Positions 12,822 to 19,361 of a stretch of DNA of 34,885 bases are shown in pieces (positions within the stretch are counted from its first letter, which is position 1; each line of letters begins with the position of its first letter). The notes under the pieces were generated by a model that worked only from the letters and a program-made list of their open reading frames with translations, did not search any database and was not told the origin of the DNA. Made by a program: the position numbers and the translations under genes. The DNA is from a virus, in the IMG/VR virus record IMGVR_UViG_3300025128_000163, positions 1-34,885 of that record; one strand, written 5' to 3'.

Positions 12822-14664
12822 TTTTGAAACTTATTACTCTAAGGAGTATTCCCTTTCCAAACTTACCACTGAGGAATACGTCAGGTCAGATGACTTTGAG
12901 GTGATAGGTGTGGGTGTTAAGGTGAACGATAACCCTGCCGACTGGTATTCCGGTAATGATGTACGCACGTTCCTAAACTCGTTGGACTACAGTGATAAAG
13001 CTATTCTCTGCCACAACACTGTATTCGATGGAGCCATTCTGTCTTGGCATTATGGTATCAAGCCTAAGTTCTGGTTCGATACCATGTCGATGGCGCGGCC
13101 CAATCACAATGTGACGGTAGGTGGTAGCCTCAAAAACCTAGCCTTGTACTTCAAGTTAGGCGAGAAGGGTACGGAGGTTCTGGATGCGTTAGGTAAGAGG
13201 CGTAAAGACTTTACCCCCACAGAACTACACAAGTACGGGAGCTACTGCGTTAATGATATCGAACTAACGTACAAGCTGTTCCGTAAACTTAAGAAAGATT
13301 TTCCTGTTAGTGAATTGCTGGTGATCGACCAGACTATCCGTATGTATACGGAGCCTGTCATAGAATTGGATAGGTTCAAGTTATGCGACCACCTAGAAGC
13401 TGAGCAAGAGAGAAAGCAAAAGCTCCTCAACAAGTTGGGGAACGGTGATCCAGAGGCGGCGCGTGCGGTGCTGTCAAGTAATCCTAAGTTCGCTGCATTG
13501 CTGGAGAACCTAGGCGCGGTAGTACCAATGAAGGTTAGCCCTCGCACTGGTAAGGATACGTATGCTTTTGCCAAAACAGATCCCGGCCTACTTCAGTTAT
13601 TAGAGCATGATAACCCTGCAATTCGTGCTGTAACTGAAGCTAGGCTGGGCACCAAGTCAACGATCGAGGAGACACGTACACAACGTCTGATAGATGTTTC
13701 CAAACGTGGGCCTCTGCCGATCCTCCTGAATTACTACGGCGCACACACTGGCCGGTTCTCTGGCGGCGACAAACTTAACTTGCAGAACCTACCATCACGC
13801 AAAGGTAATGTGATCCGCACTTCTCTCTGCGCTCCTGAGGGTAGTAAGTTGATCGCATGTGATAGCAGTCAGATCGAAGCTCGTATGCTTGCGTATGTTG
13901 CTGGGCAACATGATCTGGTGAAGTCATTCCGAGAAGGCCGCGATGTGTATCGTGAGTTCGCGGCTACAGTCTACGGCGTGGGTATTGATGAGGTCACCAA
14001 GGAGCAGAGGTTTGTAGGTAAGACCTGTATCCTTGGCCTTGGGTACGGTATGGGACACGTAAAGTTTCGGGACACACTCAAGCTGAGTCAGATGGAGATT
14101 GATGAGGCCGAAGCGAAACGGATCGTCAGTCTATATCGGTCTAGGTATCCCTCTATTACACGGCTATGGGATACAGCAGGATCGGCACTCAAATCCATGA
14201 GCATAGGACAGAGCGGTACGATAGCGGGGATGTTACCTTTCGGACCCGATGGAATAAAGCTACCAAGTGGATTGTTTATACGCTATAATCATCTACGAGC
14301 TACACAGGATGGGTTTGAGTATATCAATGATGCTCGTACCCACCGCAAACTTATCGCCTGTAGGGTTGCGAACACCCCTACGGATGAGCTTCCGTGGACT
14401 AAGATATACGGTGGTAAGGTAGTGGAGAACATAATACAGGCGTTAGCCCGTATAGTTATTACAGAGCAGATGACCGAGATTGGTCAACGGCATAAGGTAG
14501 TATTTCAAGTGCATGATGAGATCATCGTCACGACCGGTACTGAATCAGCAAAGGCTGTGCAACAAGATATGGAGCGTGTGATGTCGTGTGCTCCGAGCTG
14601 GGCGACGAACTTACCAGTAGCTTGCGAGAGTGATATAGGTGACAACTATGGAGACTGTAAGTGA
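12790..14664 (+). CDS. Family A DNA polymerase with 3'-5' exonuclease
   Basis: Encodes 624 residues; the true start may be ATG 12802 (MDIVTIDFE). The exonuclease domain has DFE (D11, E13), HNTVFD (D80) and Y152-x3-D156. The polymerase domain has GRFSGGDKLNLQNLPSR (321-337), motif A (ACDSSQIEARM, D358), motif B (R407, K411, Y419-G420) and motif C (VHDE, 574-577). There is no 5'-3' exonuclease domain, as is usual for phage enzymes. The residue matching E. coli Phe762 is Leu (L415), a variant well known in virioplankton polymerases. It is the replicative polymerase, working with the primase-helicase, SNF2-type helicase and SSB-like protein encoded downstream. Confidence 0.96.
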   Translation: MTVPMDIVTIDFETYYSKEYSLSKLTTEEYVRSDDFEVIGVGVKVNDNPADWYSGNDVRTFLNSLDYSDKAILCHNTVFDGAILSWHYGIKPKFWFDTMSMARPNHNVTVGGSLKNLALYFKLGEKGTEVLDALGKRRKDFTPTELHKYGSYCVNDIELTYKLFRKLKKDFPVSELLVIDQTIRMYTEPVIELDRFKLCDHLEAEQERKQKLLNKLGNGDPEAARAVLSSNPKFAALLENLGAVVPMKVSPRTGKDTYAFAKTDPGLLQLLEHDNPAIRAVTEARLGTKSTIEETRTQRLIDVSKRGPLPILLNYYGAHTGRFSGGDKLNLQNLPSRKGNVIRTSLCAPEGSKLIACDSSQIEARMLAYVAGQHDLVKSFREGRDVYREFAATVYGVGIDEVTKEQRFVGKTCILGLGYGMGHVKFRDTLKLSQMEIDEAEAKRIVSLYRSRYPSITRLWDTAGSALKSMSIGQSGTIAGMLPFGPDGIKLPSGLFIRYNHLRATQDGFEYINDARTHRKLIACRVANTPTDELPWTKIYGGKVVENIIQALARIVITEQMTEIGQRHKVVFQVHDEIIVTTGTESAKAVQQDMERVMSCAPSWATNLPVACESDIGDNYGDCK

Positions 14665-15314
14665 CCAAGCTATCGCACTCCTACTCTGCCATTAAGATGT
14701 ACGACAACTGCCCGAAGCGGTATAATATGCAACGGGTCACCAAGGAAGTTAAGGATATACAAGGCGAAGCCAGCCTGTATGGTGAACGAGTACACAAACA
14801 ATTAGAAGACCGACTCAACGGTACACAACTCCTCCCCCCTGAGAGTGTAAAGTATGAAGCACTCGTCGAAGCGTTCTCCACTATGGATGGAGAACTTCTT
14901 GTAGAACAAGAGCTAACGCTTAATGCTAGCTTAGAGCCTACGGGCTGGTGGTCCGACGATGCGTGGCTACGATCTAAGCTGGATGTTCTCATCCTCAATG
15001 GTGAGGATGCTCTGGTAGCAGACTGGAAGACAGGAAAGCGAAGACCTGATTTCTTTCAGCTAGAACTATTTGCGCTACAGACATTCAAGCACCACCCCCA
15101 AATCCAACGTGTTAAGTCCGTGTTCGTCTGGCTTAAAGATATGCAGATGGATCACGAAGTCTATACGAGAGATGACTTACCCTCGCTGTGGGATAAGTTA
15201 CTAAGTAAGATTACGCTTATCGAAAAGTCGCTTGAGCATAACAACTGGCCCGCCAAGCCCAGCGGGCTATGCCCATGGTGTCCCGCAAAAAATGTATGTG
15301 AGTTTGCTAATTAA
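14661..15314 (+). CDS. Cas4/RecB-like PD-(D/E)XK nuclease with Fe-S cysteines
   Basis: Encodes 217 residues, overlapping the polymerase stop by 4 nt. It has the RecB-family opening SYSAIKMYDNCPKRY, GERVH (41-45, motif with H45), the core RSKLDVLI (D108) and VADWKTG (D121, K123), and a later FFQLELFALQ (131-140). Cys17 and C-terminal Cys204, Cys207 and Cys213 (CPWCPAKNVC) form the four-cysteine iron-sulfur signature of Cas4 and AddB-like nucleases. There is no CRISPR array in the window, so a role in phage recombination or end processing is more likely than spacer acquisition. Confidence 0.9.
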   Translation: MTKLSHSYSAIKMYDNCPKRYNMQRVTKEVKDIQGEASLYGERVHKQLEDRLNGTQLLPPESVKYEALVEAFSTMDGELLVEQELTLNASLEPTGWWSDDAWLRSKLDVLILNGEDALVADWKTGKRRPDFFQLELFALQTFKHHPQIQRVKSVFVWLKDMQMDHEVYTRDDLPSLWDKLLSKITLIEKSLEHNNWPAKPSGLCPWCPAKNVCEFAN

Positions 15315-15344
15315 CTTGACACTAGTGTAAAGTAGGAGTAACTA

Positions 15345-15653
15345 ATGGGCACGACCCCAGAAGGTAAAGTAAAGAAGAAACTTGATACTATGCTGAAGAG
15401 TAAACGTGACGTTTGGTACTTCCCCCCGCAAGCTGGGCCGTTCGGTAGGTCTGGTGTCCCTGACAGGATTGCGTGTGTTGCTGGTCAACTAATCGGGATC
15501 GAAGCCAAAGCTGACCGGACAAAGAAACCAACGGCGATGCAACAGCAGTGCATGGATAAGATCGAAGCTGCTGGTGGTAAGTGCTTTCTAGTATACGACG
15601 AAGCAACCATCCAAGAAGTAGAGGATTATATTGATGCAATTCGTATGGGTTGA
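15345..15653 (+). CDS. VRR-NUC domain nuclease
   Basis: Encodes 102 residues after GTAGGAG. The compact VRR-NUC fold is shown by SGVPDRIACVAGQLIGIEAKAD, with catalytic D40, E53 and K55 (the PD...ExK pattern), then TAMQQQCMDKIEAAGGKCFLVYD. Such stand-alone nucleases sit beside SNF2-type helicases in many phages, as here (helicase at 15828), and are thought to cut branched or structured DNA during replication or repair. Length is typical for the stand-alone phage form. Confidence 0.92.
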   Translation: MGTTPEGKVKKKLDTMLKSKRDVWYFPPQAGPFGRSGVPDRIACVAGQLIGIEAKADRTKKPTAMQQQCMDKIEAAGGKCFLVYDEATIQEVEDYIDAIRMG

Positions 15654-15828
15654 TGTGTTTTCTATAACTAAGTGCGAGGGAGGGTGGTTCCTTTCAGCAC
15701 TCAGTTTCGGACTCAATGATTGGTCAGGACACCTATTACGGTTGTCCTACGACAATGGTGATTGGGAAGTGGATATCTGTTATCTGCCGCGATGGCATAG
15801 TGCATCCGGGTTTAGGGAGCCGCACTAA
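15634..15828 (+). CDS. Hypothetical small protein between nuclease and helicase
   Basis: Encodes 64 residues from ATG 15634, overlapping the VRR-NUC gene by 20 nt; a TTG one codon earlier is also possible. It is aromatic and rich in Trp (MQFVWVDVFSITKCEGGWFLSALSFGLNDWSGHLL) and looks like a beta-rich domain. It ends in a TAATG overlap with the helicase, so it is translated with it. No family recognised. Confidence 0.6.
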   Translation: MQFVWVDVFSITKCEGGWFLSALSFGLNDWSGHLLRLSYDNGDWEVDICYLPRWHSASGFREPH

Positions 15829-17378
15829 TGCTTGTTGTTGAACAGGCGCAGACTATTGCGCTGAAACTTAACAATCCACAACGTGTTCTGGAGTGCCTAC
15901 CCACTGCGAAGTATGTAAACTTGCGCGGTGTCGATGTGGTACTTACCCCCCACAAACCTGATGAGGTACGTGTCCTGCGTAACCTTGGGATCAAAGCTCC
16001 CGCTCCTATCCTCCACTATTACGACTGGTCTGGTAGCTATAAGCCGTATGACCACCAACGTCAGACATCCGCTTTCCTTACCATGAATAAACGTGCGCTG
16101 GTTCTGAATGAGATAGGTACTGGTAAGACGCAAAGTGCGCTATGGGCAGCAGATTATCTTATGAAGCAAGGGATCATAAAGAAGTGCCTGATCGTATCTC
16201 CTCTCTCCACACTGGAACGTGTATGGGGTGACGCTATATTCAAAGAGTTTACGCATCGCAAATCAGTCACGTTGTATGGCACTGCAAAGCGTCGGCGCAG
16301 GTTATTGAAACAAGATGTAGACTTCTACATCGTGAACCATGACGGATTCGGTGTCATATCCAACGATATACATGACATGTTCGACCTCATTATCGTAGAT
16401 GAGGCAGCGGTCCTACGTAACCCATCGACTAACCGCTTTCGATTATTCCGTAAGTGGCTGGAGCTACACCCCGACATCCGCTTGTGGATGATGACAGGTA
16501 CGCCAACGCCTAACGAGCCTACTGATGCGTGGGCCTTGGCTAAGTTAGCATCAAGTCCACATGTGCCCGAGCGGTTCACTACGTTCCGCAATCAAGTTAT
16601 GCAGAAGTTTGGGCAGTACAGTTGGGTACCTAAGCCGGGAGCGCTTGAGATAGTGACACAAGTTCTACAACCTGCGGTACGGTATACACGCGATGAGTGC
16701 TTTGATCTACCTGACACGGTGTTTCAGACCCGACAAGTGGAGTTATCCAAGGAGCAGCGTGATCATTACGATAGGATGTTCAAGCACTTTATCACGGACG
16801 TTGCGAATGGTGAGCAGATCAGCGCAGCCAATGAAGCGGTTAAAGTACAGAAACTTGTTCAGATAAGTTGTGGTGTGGCGTACGACGACAACGGTGAGGA
16901 TGTAGAACTAAACTGCAAACCGCGAGTGAACACACTTTGCGAGATCATCGATGAGGTAGGGGGTAAGGTCATCGTCTTCACCCCGCTTACCGGTACTTTA
17001 CATATGCTGGAGCGTGAGCTGTCTAAGCGTTGGTCGGTTGGTGTGGTTAATGGTGCGGTAAGTTCCAACAAACGCAACCAAATATTCCATGGGTTCCAAG
17101 AGGAATCAAACCCGAAGATACTACTTGCCCACCCCGCTACCATGGCACACGGCCTGACGCTAACAGCGGCTTCCACCATCGTGTGGTACGGACCGATCAC
17201 TAGCAATGAGCAGTATGTACAAGCGAACGGTCGGATAGAGCGTATCGGTAAGAGGCACACAGCTAACGTGGTGCATATTGAAGGCACCAAGTTAGAGCAT
17301 CGTATGTACAAACGCCTAGAAACCAAACAGAAACTACAAGGGATACTGCTGGACCTGATCCAGCAGGAAATGGAGTAG
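15828..17378 (+). CDS. SNF2-type DEAD/DEAH-like helicase (superfamily 2)
   Basis: Encodes 516 residues. The Q-like segment YDHQRQTSAF precedes motif I EIGTGKT (95-101). Later come SPLSTLERVW (motif Ia), DEAA (191-194, motif II), TGTP (223-226, motif III), then in the second RecA domain KVIVFTPLTGT, HGLTLTAAS and motif VI QANGRIERIGK (465-475). All the parts needed for an ATP-driven translocase are present. In phages of this kind the SNF2-like protein accompanies a family A polymerase with Leu at the 762 position and a VRR-NUC nuclease. Role in replication or fork repair is inferred. Confidence 0.92.
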   Translation: MLVVEQAQTIALKLNNPQRVLECLPTAKYVNLRGVDVVLTPHKPDEVRVLRNLGIKAPAPILHYYDWSGSYKPYDHQRQTSAFLTMNKRALVLNEIGTGKTQSALWAADYLMKQGIIKKCLIVSPLSTLERVWGDAIFKEFTHRKSVTLYGTAKRRRRLLKQDVDFYIVNHDGFGVISNDIHDMFDLIIVDEAAVLRNPSTNRFRLFRKWLELHPDIRLWMMTGTPTPNEPTDAWALAKLASSPHVPERFTTFRNQVMQKFGQYSWVPKPGALEIVTQVLQPAVRYTRDECFDLPDTVFQTRQVELSKEQRDHYDRMFKHFITDVANGEQISAANEAVKVQKLVQISCGVAYDDNGEDVELNCKPRVNTLCEIIDEVGGKVIVFTPLTGTLHMLERELSKRWSVGVVNGAVSSNKRNQIFHGFQEESNPKILLAHPATMAHGLTLTAASTIVWYGPITSNEQYVQANGRIERIGKRHTANVVHIEGTKLEHRMYKRLETKQKLQGILLDLIQQEME

Positions 17379-17380
17379 AT

Positions 17381-17785
17381 ATGTCTAACGAACTAACCGT
17401 CGATCAGGTGATAGCAACCTACCTAAAAATGCGTAAGAACAAAGAGGCGATAGAGGCCGACACTAAAGAGCGGGTGAAAGCTATAAAAGAAAAGATGGCT
17501 AAACTAGAGATGTGGATTCAGACCAAGTCTGATGAGACAGGTGTTAAGTCATTTAAGACTGATGAAGGCACAGCCTTTATGACAACCAGTGATTACGCCA
17601 GTGTGGCAGACTGGGACTCTGTTCTAGAATTTGTTCGGCAGAATGAAGCGTGGGACATGCTGACGAGGGGTGTCAACAAGACAGCTATCCGAGGCTACAT
17701 CGATGAGACTCAGGCTATACCCCCCGGCGTAAACTTTGGCACCAAGGTTGGTGTCAGCGTTCGTTCACCAAGTAAGAGGGCATGA
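17381..17785 (+). CDS. Coiled-coil phage protein next to the helicase
   Basis: Encodes 134 residues after GGAG. Residues 13-55 form a charged probable coiled coil (KMRKNKEAIEADTKERVKAIKEKM). The second half has KSFKTDEGTAFMTTSDYASVADWDSVLEFV and then VNKTAIRGYIDETQAIPPGVNFGT, a form I recall from conserved phage proteins without a named function. The order helical N-terminus then small globular domain resembles Gam-type DNA-end-binding proteins in outline, but I see no firm match. It lies between the helicase and SSB-like genes, which points to DNA metabolism. Confidence 0.75.
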   Translation: MSNELTVDQVIATYLKMRKNKEAIEADTKERVKAIKEKMAKLEMWIQTKSDETGVKSFKTDEGTAFMTTSDYASVADWDSVLEFVRQNEAWDMLTRGVNKTAIRGYIDETQAIPPGVNFGTKVGVSVRSPSKRA

Positions 17786-18015
17786 TGAATATAGATGATG
17801 AAGGACGCCGTAAAGGCGCACAGACTCTCCGCCTTAGGCGCGAGGCTACACCTGATGTTGGGTATAGCAGTCGAAGGGGGAATGAGGAATTTACAAGACG
17901 CATCGGTGATCGGCGGTTTGACGATAAGCCTACTAAGACCACTGAACCCGATACTCCGGAACAGCTAGAGCTGTTCGGACCAGAAGTTGACCTAGGTAAT
18001 AAGGAGAACACCTAA
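17782..18015 (+). CDS. Small charged, probably disordered protein
   Basis: Encodes 77 residues; the ATG overlaps the previous stop by 4 nt (ATGATG, so either Met may be used). It is rich in Arg, Asp, Glu and Gly (GRRKGAQTLRLRREATPDVG, RRIGDRRFDDKPTK) with little hydrophobic content, and ends EQLELFGPEVDLGNKENT. QLELFGP has the form of a QLxLF-type beta-clamp-binding motif. No family recognised. Confidence 0.65.
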   Translation: MMNIDDEGRRKGAQTLRLRREATPDVGYSSRRGNEEFTRRIGDRRFDDKPTKTTEPDTPEQLELFGPEVDLGNKENT

Positions 18016-18016
18016 C

Positions 18017-19027
18017 ATGACTAGCTTAATACCCACGAACATTGAAGTCCCTGCCCACTTAGCAGGGCGTGTAGGACAGCCTTCGGCACTTGCCGAATCT
18101 CTCGGCGGCGGTCTTGGGACCGGAGGTGAGACTTTCCCTCGCATCTCTATCAAGGCGTCCCGCTTTCGTATTGTGGATGGTGGAGCGGAGACTGTACTGG
18201 ATGACAACACACTAGAAGTTGTTGTCGTAGGTGCGAACCCTCGCCTCTCGAAGGCTTGGTACGCAGACAAGTGGACCCAAGATGCGGAGCCGAAGGCACC
18301 GGACTGTTCATCTCTTGACGGGGTATCACCAAGTTTAGAGAGTGAGAGTCCTCAGAACGATCTCTGTGCGACCTGTCCGAAGAACGCTTGGGGTAGCCGC
18401 GTTACAGATACTGGCACCAAAGTGAAGGCGTGTTCGGATAAGAAACGCTTGGCGATTGTTGCAGCTACAGATCCCAATGGTCCGGTGTACCTACTTGAGG
18501 TGACCGCAGCAGCACTTAAAGGTCTGAACGCATACCAGCGGGAGCTATCTATGCGCGGGATTGCACCGGAGATTGTGAAGACTGCTATCTCTTTCGATAC
18601 GGGTGCATCATTCCCCAAGCTACAGTTTAAGTTTGGCGGGTTTATTGATGAAGCAACTCAAGGAACTGTGGATGGTCTGTTCGGATCAAATCGGGTGAAG
18701 CAGATCACGGGTGAGGTCTCGGCAAATATTCAGATCGCAGCACCCGCACCTGCCCCAGCACCTGCCCCAGCACCTGCCCCAGCACCTGCTCCTACGCCCG
18801 TAGCGGCACCCGCACCAGTTGCAGAAGTTGTAGAACCAGTTGCAGAACCTGCGGCACCTACTGCTAGCGCTAGTTTCGGTAAACCTGCGGCACCTGCACC
18901 CGAACCAGTAGCGGCACCCGCACCCGTGGCAGAAGAACCAGCACCCGCACCCGTGGCAGACGCTGGAAGTGCTGCGCTTGCCGACGAGATAAGTGCGTTA
19001 ATGGCAGAGGTGGCAGACGATGACTAA
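18017..19027 (+). CDS. Putative ssDNA-binding protein with Cys cluster and acidic tail
   Basis: Encodes 336 residues after AAGGAG. The core (about 40-235) holds four cysteines: C97 (PDCSSLDG), C117 and C120 (CATCPKNAWGSR) and C139 (KACSDKKRLA), a probable zinc site. Residues 241-315 are a Pro/Ala linker (repeats of AP). The C-terminus is acidic (DEISALMAEVADDD). An acidic tail on a flexible linker is the usual mark of phage SSBs, used to contact polymerase and helicase. The place in the replication operon supports this. It is not an OB-fold SSB that I can recognise by sequence, so the call is functional inference. Confidence 0.7.
   Translation: MTSLIPTNIEVPAHLAGRVGQPSALAESLGGGLGTGGETFPRISIKASRFRIVDGGAETVLDDNTLEVVVVGANPRLSKAWYADKWTQDAEPKAPDCSSLDGVSPSLESESPQNDLCATCPKNAWGSRVTDTGTKVKACSDKKRLAIVAATDPNGPVYLLEVTAAALKGLNAYQRELSMRGIAPEIVKTAISFDTGASFPKLQFKFGGFIDEATQGTVDGLFGSNRVKQITGEVSANIQIAAPAPAPAPAPAPAPAPAPTPVAAPAPVAEVVEPVAEPAAPTASASFGKPAAPAPEPVAAPAPVAEEPAPAPVADAGSAALADEISALMAEVADDD
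18746..18793 (+). repeat. 12-bp tandem repeat in the SSB-like linker
   Basis: GCACCTGCCCCA occurs three times in perfect tandem (18746-18781), with a fourth diverged copy (18782-18793). It encodes Ala-Pro repeats. Such units readily gain or lose copies by slippage while keeping the frame. Confidence 0.85.
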
Positions 19028-19304
19028 ATCCACATTGGACTTTGCACAAGTCGAGGCGCTGCGGGCACACATGTTACTGACCACAGCGCAAATGGCACAG
19101 CTCATGGGGGTATCAAGGGTGACATACTCCGGATGGGTAAACGGGAAACCAATACGTAGTAGTAATGATGCTAAGGCGCGAGTCGCGCTCCGTAGATTAT
19201 TCAAGGTATTGGAAGGGCAAGAATGGCCGAAACCAGAGGTTATAGCCATGCCATCCAAACAGAGGTTCGACCTACTCCTTGAGTTTATAGAACCATCTGA
19301 GTAA
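19020..19304 (+). CDS. HTH DNA-binding protein, Xre-like
   Basis: Encodes 94 residues, overlapping the SSB-like gene by 8 nt. Residues 19-45 (LLTTAQMAQLMGVSRVTYSGWVNGKPI) are a classic helix-turn-helix: a helix, a tight turn at GVS and a recognition helix (RVTYSGWVNG). The rest is helical, with an RRLFKVLEGQEW segment. It is the only recognisable sequence-specific DNA-binding protein in the window. It could control the divergent promoters near 2.9-3.1 kb or the AT-rich region, but no binding data can be seen here. Confidence 0.8.
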   Translation: MTKSTLDFAQVEALRAHMLLTTAQMAQLMGVSRVTYSGWVNGKPIRSSNDAKARVALRRLFKVLEGQEWPKPEVIAMPSKQRFDLLLEFIEPSE

Positions 19305-19314
19305 TATGATGGCG

Positions 19315-19336
19315 GGGGAGCGGTTCGCCGCTCCCC
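19315..19336 (+). other. TTCG-loop hairpin before the primase-helicase
   Basis: GGGGAGCGG, TTCG loop, CCGCTCCCC: 9 perfect pairs between the HTH gene and the primase-helicase gene, followed by TTAA and no T-run. The closing pair is G-C rather than the C-G of the other TTCG loops. Attenuator, weak terminator or processing site. Confidence 0.7.
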
Positions 19337-19361
19337 TTAACTACCAAAGCAGGGATCTGAT

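Noticed and set aside
14661-15314. CRISPR-Cas adaptation module (because of the Cas4-like gene)
   Set aside because: No repeat array and no cas1 or cas2 in the window; the gene sits in a phage replication operon.
12061-17378. A dedicated anti-phage defence island
   Set aside because: The nucleases, helicase and ATPases are all embedded in a phage replication operon with overlapping genes, which fits phage DNA metabolism better.
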